Part shown: positions 32,773 through 41,348 of the stretch, one piece after another
Numbering within the stretch: the first letter of the stretch is position 1
How the letters are laid out: every line of letters starts with the position of its first letter
DNA from: Bradyrhizobium aeschynomenes
GTDB lineage: Bacteria; Pseudomonadota; Alphaproteobacteria; Rhizobiales; Xanthobacteraceae
Length of the DNA: 64,000 bases
Direction: 5' to 3'
Assembly: GCF_013178945.1 (NCBI RefSeq)
Contig: NZ_JABFDM010000014.1
Location: 62,001 to 126,000, forward strand
Notes under the pieces: model-generated
Told to the model about the DNA's origin: nothing
Seen by the model: only the letters and a program-made list of their open reading frames with translations
Database searches by the model: none
Program-made: the position numbers and the translations under genes

Positions 32773-34623
32773 ATGAGCCGTCAAGAGCGTCGGACCTTGC
32801 AGACGAAGGCGAAGCCCAAACCTGTTCAACCCGATGGTGCTGCGATTCTCTACGAGTCAGCATTGCGTGAAATCGCGAGTGGCCGCCACGCAGACGCCGA
32901 GGGGTGTTGCCACATGGCGCTTGCGATCGATGGAGGACACGCGCCCACACTGAACTTGCTGGGCATCCTCGCGCTGCAGGCAGGGCATTACGATGCCGCG
33001 CTACAGTGGGTATCCCGTGCGCTCCAGCAGGACGTTCAGCCGCAATACTTCTTGAGTCTCGGCACGGTTCTCCAGGTCCAGGGACGGCCAGACGAGGTGA
33101 TCAAGGTCTTCGACAAGGCGAGGGCGCTCGGTCTTGATAGCCCCGATCTGTGGATGCTGCGGGGCAATGCTCTGCTTCATCTGCAGCAGCTGGCCGACGC
33201 GGTCTCGAGCTTCCAACGCGTGCTGGAACTGAATCCGCAGAATTGGGATGCCGCAAACCAGTGCGGCATCACGCTTCAACGGTTGGGGCGGATCGACGAA
33301 GCGCTGGCCTGTCTCGACCTGAGCGACGCTTTGCGGCCCAACCATGTGCCGACACTCTTGATGCGTGGCGCGCTTCTGAATGCTCTGAAGCGCTTCGACG
33401 AGGCTCTTTCGATCTGCCGGCGAGCTCACGAGATCGAACCTGGCAACTCCGATATCTGCGTCAAGACGGGTATTGTCTTGCGCACGATGCGCAGAGACGA
33501 AGAAGCGCTGGCGTGGTTCGAGCGGGCTCTGGCCGTGCAGCCTGGCTCCAGGGATGCGCTGCACGACAAGGCTGCTGTCCTGACGAAGCTTCGCAGGTTC
33601 GACGAGGCCTTCGGGATCTACAGGCGGTTGAAGGACATCGAGCCGAGTGACGCTTTGGCTGATCTGGGAACAGCTCATCTGAACCTGCTGTTGGGGAATT
33701 TCGATGCGGGCTGGCGGGGGCGAGAAGCTCGTTGGCAGTTGCCGAGCGCCTATCCCCGGTTCCAGCAACCCATGTGGTTGGGTCATGACGACATCGCGGG
33801 AAAAACCATTGTCATCGCAGCCGACGAAGGGCTGGGCGATACGATCCAGTTTGCCCGCTACGTGCCGATGGTCGCAGCGCTCGGGGCTCGCGTCGTTCTG
33901 GCGGTCCAAAAGTCGCTGGTTGCTCTCCTGTCGAATATGGCTGGGATTTCGCAATGCATTCCGGTCTCCGAAGCGGCCGAGCTGGCGGCCGTTGATTTCC
34001 ATTGCCCCATCATGAGCCTCCCTTTTGCGTTTCGAACGACGCTGGAGACGGTTCCTGCACCCGTCTCTTATTTGCGGGCGCCCGATCCGGAACGGATCCA
34101 ATTCTGGGAGGAGCGTCTCGGCGCGCATGACAAACTGCGTGTCGGCCTGGTCTGGTCAGGCAATCCAAACCATCTGGACGACCACAACCGCTCCATCCCG
34201 TTGCGCATGTTGTCCGGCCTGCTCGGCGACGAAGCGGCGTTCATCAGCCTGCAGAAGGAGCCGAAGCCGGACGACAAGGCTGCCCTGCTGGAGGCGAGCC
34301 GGATCCTGGACCTGACCAGCGAGATCACCGATTTTGCGGACACGGCCGCGCTGATCTCCTGCCTCGATCTGGTGATCACGGTCGATACCAGTGTCGCCCA
34401 TCTCGCCGGCGCGCTCGGTCGCCCGACCTGGACGCTTCTGTCGTACACGCCGGATTATCGCTGGCTGCTGGACCGTGACGACAGCGTCTGGTACCCGACG
34501 ATGCGTCTTTTCCGGCAATGCGAAAGACGCAACTGGGCCGAAGTGGTCGAGCAGGTCGGAACGGCTCTTCACGAGATGACGACCCGGAGGGCGTTGCTCT
34601 CGGATCAACCCCAGCATGAATGA
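32773..34623 (+). CDS. TPR-repeat protein with glycosyltransferase-like C-terminal domain
   Basis: The 616-residue protein has a tandem of about eight TPR units (residues about 30-320, e.g. YFLSLGTVLQVQGRPDEVIKVF and NWDAANQCGITLQRLGRIDEA). The C-terminal domain contains VIAADEGLGDTIQFARYVPMV, RVGLVWSGNPNH and VITVDTSVAHLAGALGRPTW, typical of GT-B heptosyltransferase-like (GT9/GT41-type) folds. Such proteins may glycosylate proteins or surface polymers. The target is unknown. The ATG at 32773 is preferred over a TTG at 32749, although the ribosome site is weak. It has no clear operon partner. Confidence 0.85.
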   Translation: MSRQERRTLQTKAKPKPVQPDGAAILYESALREIASGRHADAEGCCHMALAIDGGHAPTLNLLGILALQAGHYDAALQWVSRALQQDVQPQYFLSLGTVLQVQGRPDEVIKVFDKARALGLDSPDLWMLRGNALLHLQQLADAVSSFQRVLELNPQNWDAANQCGITLQRLGRIDEALACLDLSDALRPNHVPTLLMRGALLNALKRFDEALSICRRAHEIEPGNSDICVKTGIVLRTMRRDEEALAWFERALAVQPGSRDALHDKAAVLTKLRRFDEAFGIYRRLKDIEPSDALADLGTAHLNLLLGNFDAGWRGREARWQLPSAYPRFQQPMWLGHDDIAGKTIVIAADEGLGDTIQFARYVPMVAALGARVVLAVQKSLVALLSNMAGISQCIPVSEAAELAAVDFHCPIMSLPFAFRTTLETVPAPVSYLRAPDPERIQFWEERLGAHDKLRVGLVWSGNPNHLDDHNRSIPLRMLSGLLGDEAAFISLQKEPKPDDKAALLEASRILDLTSEITDFADTAALISCLDLVITVDTSVAHLAGALGRPTWTLLSYTPDYRWLLDRDDSVWYPTMRLFRQCERRNWAEVVEQVGTALHEMTTRRALLSDQPQHE

Positions 34624-34849
34624 AGCGGCCTGCCGATCAAGCGTCGTGATGACGATGCTCTCGCGACCACTCTTGCCGCGAGATCCGGCTGCATCGAAGC
34701 CAAATCGCAACTACTCCCGATCTCCGTATTTTGACGGAGTTCTCGGCGCCGCGCGTCCGCGATCCCATGCGTACCGGCAGGATGCAGCGCGTTCGCTTGC
34801 GAATCCGACCTCGTTCAATCACAATTTGTGGCAACGAGGGGAGGGGACG

Positions 34850-35203
34850 ATGAGGAGAATGGATCTCAATCCAGGCATGGCGGCCGTGCTGATCGGGACG
34901 GCGATCTTGTTAGTGCCGGCCGCGGCGCGCGCCTATACGGCCGAGCAGGAGCAGGCCTGCACCAGCGATGCCTTCCGGCTTTGTAGTTCCGACATTCCCA
35001 ATGTCGATCGCGTCACCGCCTGCATGGTCCGTCGCAAAGCCGAGCTGTCGCCGCCTTGTCGCGCGCAGTTCGGGCCACAGCCACGCCAAGCCGCGTCATC
35101 GGGCCGCACAGACCGGCCGATGAGCATCCGGCCCGCAGCTAAGAAGCCGGTGAATGCGCGTGCGGGCAAGACGAAGAAGCCGTCGCGACCGGAACCGACC
35201 TGA
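34850..35203 (+). CDS. Secreted cysteine-containing small protein (117 aa)
   Basis: A signal peptide (MRRMDLNPGMAAVLIGTAIL...ARA) precedes a short domain with four cysteines: EQACTSDAFRLCSSDIPNVDRVTACMVRRKAELSPPCRAQF. The C-terminal tail is basic and Pro/Lys-rich. The spacing C-x7-C-x12-C-x10-C suggests two disulfides in the periplasm. I know similar small secreted proteins in Bradyrhizobium but no function. The ATG at 34850 follows GAGGGGA. Upstream in-frame codons lack such a site. Confidence 0.75.
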   Translation: MRRMDLNPGMAAVLIGTAILLVPAAARAYTAEQEQACTSDAFRLCSSDIPNVDRVTACMVRRKAELSPPCRAQFGPQPRQAASSGRTDRPMSIRPAAKKPVNARAGKTKKPSRPEPT

Positions 35204-35431
35204 GCACCGCCATGCCGCCGGACGCGTCACGGCGCGAACGGCGTGTCGCCACGCCCTGCTCGTTTCCGGTGCATATGCGCAGCCTCAGCATGCAAATGCG
35301 ATCGGACATGACTGGATGTTGTCGAACGACACGCCTGACGTGCTGCGTTTTTGCTGATGGTGTGACTCAAAAACCAATGCGTTTCAGCAATCAGGAGTTA
35401 CGCCCCGGCAATCGCTAAATTTATCTTCCGC

Positions 35432-35449
35432 GAATCAGTCCGCTGATTC
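35432..35449. promoter_or_regulatory. Inverted repeat before the ParA-like gene
   Basis: GAATCAG-TCCG-CTGATTC is a perfect 7-bp inverted repeat 36 bases before the start codon, itself flanked by CCGCGAA/TTCGCGG. It is a candidate operator or parS-like site. Confidence 0.45.
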
Positions 35450-35484
35450 ATTTTCGCGGCCGGGGTCAATCTGGAGGCCAAGGT

Positions 35485-36162
35485 ATGAACGTTATTGTTT
35501 TCGCATCGCGTAAGGGCGGTTCAGGCAAGAGCACCCTGGCCGCCCATCTCGCTGCGCAGATCAAGGCGAGCAAGTCTTGCCTGCTCATCGATGCCGACCC
35601 TCAGGGGTCGCTGACGCTTTGGCACAAGCTGCGCGGCACCAACGAGCCGCCGATCAAGACCGCCGTGAACTCGGTGAGCGCGATCGTGTCCGCGGCCCGC
35701 CGCGACGGCGTCGAGTGGGTGCTGATCGATACGCCGCCGACGATCTCGGCCGTGGTCGAGGATGCGATCAAGAACGCGACCATGGTGATCATCCCGGCCC
35801 GCCCGGGCGTGTTCGACGTCAACGCGGTTCAGGAGACGATCCAGACCTGCCGCGCTGCGCGCAAGCCGTATGCGGTCGTTCTCAACGGCGCTCCGGCGCG
35901 CCGCGACGACGCCGAGAGCCCGATCGTGACCATTGCCCGCGAGGCGCTGGCCAAGTTCAAGGCACCGGTGTGGGGCGGACAGATCACCAACCGCGCCGAT
36001 CTCTTGATGGCGCTGGGCCAGGGCGAGGGCGTGCGCGAGTATTATGCGGAGGGTCGTGCTGCGGCCGAGATCGCCCGGCTGTGGGCGGCGATCGAGCGTT
36101 CGGTGAGGGCGATTCGCGGGACCGTCTCGGCGAATGGGGCCATGCACAAGCAGGCCGCCTGA
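35485..36162 (+). CDS. Orphan ParA/MinD-family ATPase
   Basis: The 225-residue protein has the deviant Walker A motif KGGSGKST (residues 10-17), Walker A' LLIDADPQGS and Walker B VLIDTPP. This places it among ParA-type ATPases that position DNA or large protein complexes. It is shorter than chromosomal ParA and has no N-terminal helix-turn-helix. No parB lies next to it. A ribosome site (GGAGGCCAAGG) precedes the ATG. Orphan ParAs of this kind can position chemotaxis arrays, carboxysomes or other cargo, but the cargo here is unknown. Confidence 0.87.
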   Translation: MNVIVFASRKGGSGKSTLAAHLAAQIKASKSCLLIDADPQGSLTLWHKLRGTNEPPIKTAVNSVSAIVSAARRDGVEWVLIDTPPTISAVVEDAIKNATMVIIPARPGVFDVNAVQETIQTCRAARKPYAVVLNGAPARRDDAESPIVTIAREALAKFKAPVWGGQITNRADLLMALGQGEGVREYYAEGRAAAEIARLWAAIERSVRAIRGTVSANGAMHKQAA

Positions 36163-36286
36163 TCGCGATCGCTCCCACGAGGCATCGACGCGCGGTCTTC
36201 CGCGCGTTTTTCGCGCCGGATCCGATCGTTGTGATCGCAGCGATCGGGCAGGCCGCGAGGCGGCCACGCCCGCGCGGGACGCGAGG

Positions 36287-36451
36287 TCAGGCGACCATCA
36301 GCAGATAGAATGCAATCGCCGGCGTCAAAGTCAGGATCACCGACCAGATCCCGACCGCCCAGATAATGTCCTCGACGCTAAATCCCTGACGTTCAGGGAA
36401 TGCATGATCCTGAAAAGCCACGACGCCCCCGCGCTCTTTGGTTTTCAACAT
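36287..36451 (-). CDS. Small single-span membrane protein (54 aa)
   Basis: The minus-strand frame reads MLKTKERGGVVAFQDHAF, then PERQGFSVEDIIWAVGIW and SVILTLTPAIAFYLLMVA. This is a charged N-terminus followed by one hydrophobic helix (about residues 29-54). I know no family. No strong Shine-Dalgarno is present, but the composition is protein-like and the gap is otherwise empty. It is convergent with the ParA-like gene and is a moderate-confidence call. Confidence 0.5.
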   Translation of the reverse strand: MLKTKERGGVVAFQDHAFPERQGFSVEDIIWAVGIWSVILTLTPAIAFYLLMVA

Positions 36452-36552
36452 TCATAGCGGAACATCTTTAAACAGCAGGTTGCGGACTGCGCGGCTTTTG
36501 ATCGCCTCTGTTAGTTCGGATTAACTCTGCTGCCTCACGCAGGCGCGCCGTT

Positions 36553-36586
36553 ATTCCGGGGTCGAGCCTGCGGGCCGCCCCGGAAT
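36553..36586. repeat. Short ATTCCGGGG/CCCCGGAAT palindrome
   Basis: ATTCCGGGG (36553-36561) and CCCCGGAAT (36578-36586) are perfect complements. It is a minimal version of the larger repeat at 40651-40755 and lies just after the DapA-like stop codon. Confidence 0.7.
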
Positions 36587-36604
36587 GACCCCGGTCGCGA
36601 CGGC

Positions 36605-37525
36605 TCAGGCGACGCGGGCTTGCGTAACAGACCTGCGGCGTTCGATCTCCAGGTCTAGCCGAGCGGCGAGCTCGTCTCCCACCTCCACCATCGGCAGTCG
36701 CATCTCGGCGCTGGCGATCAGGCTGGTCCGAGCCAGCCAGTACTTTGCCGGGGCCGGGCTCGGCTCGGTGAACAGCAGGCGCGTGAGATCCTCCACCTGC
36801 GCCCAGCATGCTGCCGCGGCGTCATGGCGGCCGGCCTTCACGTGATCGAGAATGGCCGCAAAATTGGTCGTCTCCAGATGCGCGGAGAGCAGGATGGCGC
36901 CGTCGGCGCCGACCTGCAAGGCGTCGAAGCTCTGGGCGTCTTCCCCGGTCAGAATTTGAAAGCCGGCAGGCCGGCGCGCGATCAGGTCGCGGGTCTGCAT
37001 CCGGTTGGCGCAGCAATCCTTCAGCCCCGCGATGGCCGGATGCGCAGCGAGCTGGAGCAGCGTCGCATTGTCGAGCCCCACCGCCGAGCGATAGGGAATG
37101 TTGTAGAGCACGATCGGATGGGCGGCGCGATCGGCCAAGGCGGTGAAGTGCGCCAGCAGCCCGCGCTGCGACGGGCGCACATAAGGCGGGCTCGAGATCA
37201 GATAGAAGTCGATCGACCACGACGCCGTTCGATCGAGCGCCTCGATCAGATCGGCCGTCGCCACGCCCCCGATGCCGAGGCAGATCGGTAGCAGCCGGCC
37301 GATGGTGTCCAGCTCATCGCGGACCACGCTGACAAGACGCGCGCGCTCGTCCCATGACAGCGCCAATCCTTCGCCCGAGGTCGCACCGAGCACGAGGCCA
37401 TCGATGGGCTGGGCGGCGTAGTGTCGGATCAGATGACGCAACGATCCTTCGTCGAGCGCGCCGTCGCAGAAGGGCGTGATCAGCGGCAGCCAGAGTCCTT
37501 GCAGTCGCGTTCGGGGGGTGGTCAT
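36605..37525 (-). CDS. DapA-like aldolase (dihydrodipicolinate synthase family)
   Basis: The 306-residue protein has the family's pyruvate-binding GATSGEG (about residues 47-53), the catalytic tyrosine in LYNIPYRS and the Schiff-base lysine in IAGLKDC (about 167-173). The true lysine-pathway DapA and catabolic family members (KDG, N-acetylneuraminate or hydroxyproline-derived substrates) share these features, so the substrate is open. The ATG follows AAGGAG. An intrinsic-terminator-like hairpin lies 42 bases upstream on the same strand. This could be attenuation or the end of an upstream transcript. Confidence 0.85.
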   Translation of the reverse strand: MTTPRTRLQGLWLPLITPFCDGALDEGSLRHLIRHYAAQPIDGLVLGATSGEGLALSWDERARLVSVVRDELDTIGRLLPICLGIGGVATADLIEALDRTASWSIDFYLISSPPYVRPSQRGLLAHFTALADRAAHPIVLYNIPYRSAVGLDNATLLQLAAHPAIAGLKDCCANRMQTRDLIARRPAGFQILTGEDAQSFDALQVGADGAILLSAHLETTNFAAILDHVKAGRHDAAAACWAQVEDLTRLLFTEPSPAPAKYWLARTSLIASAEMRLPMVEVGDELAARLDLEIERRRSVTQARVA

Positions 37526-37566
37526 GGTCCATCTCCTTGGGTGTCGTGAGCCGGAGACGGGACATG

Positions 37567-37591
37567 AAAAAACCCCGTCCTTGCGGCGGGG
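37567..37591 (-). terminator. Intrinsic terminator pointing toward the DapA-like gene
   Basis: On the minus strand CCCCGCC-GCAA-GGACGGGG forms a 7-bp stem with one bulge, followed by TTTTTT. It ends 42 bases before the DapA-like start. Confidence 0.75.
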
Positions 37592-37642
37592 CTTGGTGAG
37601 GCGGCGGTGAACTCTCGAGAGGTTCTAGCGCGCGCGTCCACG

Positions 37643-37666
37643 GCTCCCCGGAAGGGGAGCTTTTTT
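37643..37666 (+). terminator. Intrinsic terminator, plus strand
   Basis: GCTCCCC-GGAA-GGGGAGC followed by TTTTTT. No plus-strand gene precedes it within range, so it may end a small RNA that begins upstream of about 37600. Confidence 0.75.
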
Positions 37667-37777
37667 CGACGACAGCTTGGCGTACGAAAATGCGGACATG
37701 CCTCCTACATGCGCGGCGCCGCTCAGACTGTCAACGTCGCAACACCAGCGAGACGGATACAAAGGGAAAAACCGAGC
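37667..37777. other. Non-coding segment between terminators
   Basis: The gap between the DapA-like and LysR genes is 456 bases. Apart from the three terminators I see no supported gene in it. A palindrome, TCTCGAGA (37612-37619), lies between the first two terminators. The 37809-37981 part shows nothing distinctive. Confidence 0.4.
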
Positions 37778-37808
37778 AAAAAAATAGCCGGGCCCAATGA
37801 GCCCGGCT
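37778..37808 (-). terminator. Intrinsic terminator downstream of the lsrB-like gene
   Basis: On the minus strand AGCCGGGC and GCCCGGCT form an 8-bp stem with loop TCATTGG, followed by a T-run of seven. It lies 174 bases after the LysR stop and probably ends that transcript. Confidence 0.75.
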
Positions 37809-37981
37809 GGAGGTATTGGCCAACGCGGCCGACACAATCACCTTCCAAGAGGGATTTCTGAGCGTCCGCGCCACTGGAGGAGGGGGACAATGCGTAACGC
37901 CGACGCTCAGCACCAAGACACTATGGTCTTCGTCGCGGCCCTGCAGCAAGCAGGTGTGCCGCATGTCAGACATGCACAATC

Positions 37982-38875
37982 TCAGGCCGGCCAGCGCTGT
38001 GCTTTGCTCACGACAAAGTCACGGAACACCTGAACGCGCGCGACCGTTTTCAATTCCTCTGGATAGACGAAGTAGGTGTCGAGCTGGATCGAGTCGGACT
38101 CGCCGAACAGCTGCACGAGGCGGCTGTTCTCTTCGACGAGATAGTCGGGCAGCGCGGCGATGCCGAGGCCCTGCTGACAGGCACGCACGAGACCGAGGAT
38201 GTTGTTGACGCGGAAATAGGCCTCGCGCGGACCCGAGCCGTTGCGGCCGGCATCGACCAGCCAGCTGCGGTTCTGCAGATGCGGAGCAACCTGGCCGTCG
38301 GCGAGCATGATGATGCGATGATCGTCGAGCTCGTCGAGGGTGCGGGGCGTTCCGAAGCGCTTCACATATTCCGGCGAGCAGTAAGCGTGGAAGCTGATCG
38401 CGAACAGCTTGCGCTGGATCAGATCCGGCTGTGTCGGCTTCCGCGTGCGGATCGCGACGTCGGCCTCGCGCATCGACAGATCCAGCTCTTCGTCGGTGAC
38501 GATCAGCGAGATCCGGATCTCCGGATACATGGCGGTGAATTCGCCGAGCCTCGGAATCAGCCAGTTGATGCCGACGCCGGGGGTGGTCGTGATCTTGAGG
38601 TCGCCGCTCGGACGCTCGCGGCTGTCGGTGAGCTTGGCGCGCGCCGCCTGAAGCTGCATGAAGACATCGTGCGCGGTGCGGAACAGCAGATCGCCCTGCT
38701 CGGTAAGGATCAGGCCGCGGGCATGGCGATGAAACAGCGAGACCGCGAGCTCCTGCTCCAGCGCGCTGACCTGGCGCGAGACCGCCGATTGCGACAGCCC
38801 GAGCTGCTCCCCGGCATGCGTGAAGCTCCCAGCTTCCGCCGCTGCGTGAAACACCTTCAGCTTGTCCCAATCCAT
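37982..38875 (-). CDS. lsrB: LysR-type regulator, LsrB/VtlR-like
   Basis: The 297-residue protein has an N-terminal winged helix-turn-helix (KLKVFHAAAEAGSFTHAGEQL, QSAVSRQVSALEQEL) and the LysR effector domain (about 92-290). Sequence feel and position directly after trxB match LsrB of Sinorhizobium and VtlR of Agrobacterium/Brucella, regulators of envelope, redox and small-RNA genes. I use the ATG at 38875, giving a standard length. An upstream ATG at 38905 would add ten residues. It starts 37 bases after the trxB stop, so co-transcription is likely. The symbol is inferred from synteny. Confidence 0.85.
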   Translation of the reverse strand: MDWDKLKVFHAAAEAGSFTHAGEQLGLSQSAVSRQVSALEQELAVSLFHRHARGLILTEQGDLLFRTAHDVFMQLQAARAKLTDSRERPSGDLKITTTPGVGINWLIPRLGEFTAMYPEIRISLIVTDEELDLSMREADVAIRTRKPTQPDLIQRKLFAISFHAYCSPEYVKRFGTPRTLDELDDHRIIMLADGQVAPHLQNRSWLVDAGRNGSGPREAYFRVNNILGLVRACQQGLGIAALPDYLVEENSRLVQLFGESDSIQLDTYFVYPEELKTVARVQVFRDFVVSKAQRWPA

Positions 38876-38912
38876 ATCCGTAAATCCATCCCGTGATCGT
38901 GGCATCGTCAGT

Positions 38913-39878
38913 TCATTCCGCAGCGGCGCGTTCGCTCGCCGCGTGGGCGATGAAGCGTTCGGCCTCGAGGGCTGCCATGCAGCCCATGCCGGCGGCGGTG
39001 ATCGCCTGCCGATAGGTTTCGTCGGCGACGTCGCCAGCGGCGAACACGCCGGGGACCGAGGTCGCGGTCGAGCCGGGCACCACCTCGACATAGCCGGACG
39101 GCTTCAGCTTCAACTGACCTGCCACCAGCTCCGTGGCCGGTGCATGGCCGATCGCGATGAAGACGCCGTCGGCGGGCAGCTCGGTGAGCGCGCCGGTCTT
39201 GACGTTCTTCAGCCGGACATGGGTCACCTTCGACGGCGAGCTGGCGCCGCAGATTTCGTCGAGCGCACTGTCCCAGACGACCTTGATCTTGGGGTGCTTG
39301 AACAGCCGTTCCTGCAGGATGCGCTCGGCACGGAAATGATCGCGCCGGTGCACGACCGTGACGGTAGAGGCGAAATTGGTCAGGAACAGCGCTTCCTCGA
39401 CGGCGGTGTTGCCGCCGCCGACCACGATGACCTCCTTGCCGCGATAGAAGAAGCCGTCGCAGGTTGCGCATGCCGACACGCCGAAGCCCTTGAACGTCTC
39501 CTCTGATGGCAACCCCAGCCAGCGCGCCTGGGCGCCGGTGGCCAGGATGACCGTCTCCGCCAGATAGACGTCGCCGGAATCGCAGGTCAGTCGGAACGGG
39601 CGCTGCGCCAGCTCGAGCTTGGTCACGAGGTCCGTCTTGATCTGGGCGCCGACATGGGTCGCCTGCTTCTCCATCTGCTCCATCAGCCAGGGGCCCTGGA
39701 TGACGTCGGCAAAGCCCGGATAGTTCTCGACGTCGGTGGTGATGGTGAGCTGTCCGCCCGGTTGGATGCCCTGAATCAGGATCGGCTCCAGCATCGCTCG
39801 TGCCGCGTAGATCGCCGCCGTGTAGCCGGCAGGGCCGGAACCGATGATGACGACTTTGGCATGGATCGGAGCTTGCAT
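38913..39878 (-). CDS. trxB: Thioredoxin-disulfide reductase
   Basis: This NADPH-dependent flavoenzyme keeps thioredoxin reduced in the cytosol. It has 321 residues from the ATG at 39878, an FAD motif (VVIIGSGPAGYTAAIYAARA), the redox-active pair in SACATCDGFF (about residues 136-145), an NADPH motif (VIVVGGGNTAVEEAL) and the closing GVFAAGDVADETYRQAITAAGMGCMAALEAER. An in-frame start at 39941 would add 21 residues with no family counterpart. It precedes the lsrB-like gene in the same direction. Confidence 0.95.
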   Translation of the reverse strand: MQAPIHAKVVIIGSGPAGYTAAIYAARAMLEPILIQGIQPGGQLTITTDVENYPGFADVIQGPWLMEQMEKQATHVGAQIKTDLVTKLELAQRPFRLTCDSGDVYLAETVILATGAQARWLGLPSEETFKGFGVSACATCDGFFYRGKEVIVVGGGNTAVEEALFLTNFASTVTVVHRRDHFRAERILQERLFKHPKIKVVWDSALDEICGASSPSKVTHVRLKNVKTGALTELPADGVFIAIGHAPATELVAGQLKLKPSGYVEVVPGSTATSVPGVFAAGDVADETYRQAITAAGMGCMAALEAERFIAHAASERAAAE

Positions 39879-40164
39879 GGGGTCGATAACTCGCTGGAAA
39901 AGGGAGGATTGACGACGCAGCGAGCGGAATGCGTGGACCAAACGCCCCGAAGCCCCATCGAAAATGTCAAATCCAAGTCTAAGCCATCTGGCAAGCTATG
40001 CAAGAATTGCAACGCATCTCGGCGAATTTTCCCTTCACGACCCGGTCAACAGGGGAAATCTAGAGTAATAAAATTGCGCAAATTGACCGGTGTGCGCTAA
40101 GAGAGTTGCCATCCGCCCGGGGGCCGTGCCTCCCGCAAGTTCCCGCCAGACCCCCGCTCCCCCT

Positions 40165-40644
40165 GTGTCCAAGAATCTTGACGAGATCGATCTCAAAATC
40201 CTGAGCGAGATCCAGGCCGATGGCCGGATCACCAATGTCGAATTGGCCAAGCGGGTCGGCATCTCGCCGCCGCCCTGCCTGCGGCGTGTTCGGACCCTGG
40301 AGGAGGAAGGCTACATCACCGGCTATCGCGGCCTGCTCGATCCGCGCAAGCTCGGCTTCGACGTCACCGTGTTTGCCGCGGTCCACCTGTCGAGCCAAGC
40401 GGATGCCGACCTGAAGGCGTTCGAGGAGTTCGTCCGCGCCGAGTCGTTGGTGCGGGAATGCTGGATGCTGTCGGGCGAGGTGGACTTCATCCTGAAATGC
40501 GTCGCGCCTGACATGGCGACCTTCCAGGAATTCGTCACGCATCTGACGGCGGCACCGCACGTGCGCAACGTGCGGACGTCGCTTGTGCTGCACAATTCGA
40601 AATACGAGGCGGCGGTGCCGCTCGAGGTCAAGGGACGGAGCTAG
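40165..40644 (+). CDS. Lrp/AsnC-family transcriptional regulator
   Basis: The protein has an AsnC-type helix-turn-helix (DEIDLKILSEIQADGRITNVELAKRVGIS) and a RAM ligand domain (FAAVHLSS...VRECWMLSGEVDFILKCVAPDM). From the GTG at 40165 it has 159 residues, the standard length. A GTG at 40090 is in frame and would add 25 residues. Neither start has a clear ribosome site, so the start is uncertain. The AT-rich stretch at 40060-40085 looks like its promoter and favours the shorter form. It is divergent from trxB, an order I recall from other rhizobia. Confidence 0.87.
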   Translation: MSKNLDEIDLKILSEIQADGRITNVELAKRVGISPPPCLRRVRTLEEEGYITGYRGLLDPRKLGFDVTVFAAVHLSSQADADLKAFEEFVRAESLVRECWMLSGEVDFILKCVAPDMATFQEFVTHLTAAPHVRNVRTSLVLHNSKYEAAVPLEVKGRS

Positions 40645-40650
40645 ACGCCC

Positions 40651-40755
40651 GGTCATTCCGGGGCAGCCTCGGAAGGGGCCGAACCCGGAATCTCGATATG
40701 GCATTTGTAAGCTCGGGATTCCGGGTTTGACGCTGGCGCATCGCCCCGGAATGAC
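40651..40755. repeat. Large palindromic intergenic repeat
   Basis: Outer arms GTCATTCCGGGGC (40652-40664) and its complement (40743-40755) enclose inner arms AACCCGGAATC (40682-40692) and GATTCCGGGTT (40717-40727). I recognise the family from Bradyrhizobium. It sits between the convergent lrp and doxX genes. Confidence 0.85.
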
Positions 40756-40773
40756 AGCGGATCGAGCGAGCGC

Positions 40774-41178
40774 TCAGCCCTTCTTGCGCAGCAGCGCGTC
40801 CAGGCTGATCGGCCCGCCGCCGGCCGTCGCCAGATACAGGCACGAGAAGCAGAACGCGATCGCCGCGGTGCCGTTGTTCAGCAGCGGCAGCCAGACCGGT
40901 TCGCCGGTCTTGAACATGTGGCCGAGGAAATAGGCGAAGGCCATCTGGCCCGAGAGGATGAACGCGACGGGCCGCGTGAGCAGGCCGACCATCAGCAGCG
41001 CGCCGAGCACCAGCTCGATCATGCCGGCCGTGTAGATCAGCGGCGGAATGTTCGCAAAATACGGAATCACCGGAAACTTGAAGATCTTCGCCACGCCGTA
41101 CTGAAACAGCAGCAGGCCGGTGATGAAGCGAAACAGGCTGAGCGCAGCCGGTTGCCATTTCGAGAGCATCTGCTCCAT
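40774..41178 (-). CDS. DoxX-family membrane protein
   Basis: The 134-residue protein has four hydrophobic helices and typical DoxX features (SLFRFITGLLLFQYGVAKI, MIELVLGALLMVGLLTRPVAF, GQMAFAYFLGH). DoxX-like proteins are small membrane proteins, some tied to quinone oxidoreductases or oxidative stress. The role of this one is unknown. It is monocistronic, with a palindromic repeat just after its stop. Confidence 0.85.
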   Translation of the reverse strand: MEQMLSKWQPAALSLFRFITGLLLFQYGVAKIFKFPVIPYFANIPPLIYTAGMIELVLGALLMVGLLTRPVAFILSGQMAFAYFLGHMFKTGEPVWLPLLNNGTAAIAFCFSCLYLATAGGGPISLDALLRKKG

Positions 41179-41348
41179 GTCTGATCATCCCCCAAATCAA
41201 AGAAATCATGGTCGGACGACGCCGCGCCAGTGCGGCGCGTCAGCCCTGAACTAACCCAATAACGGACCCCCGTCACCGGCGTGTGTCACCAGGCTCGATG
41301 AATTGACCGTGTGCTGCCAGAATCCCGAGGCCGGCCGTGGCGCACTGC

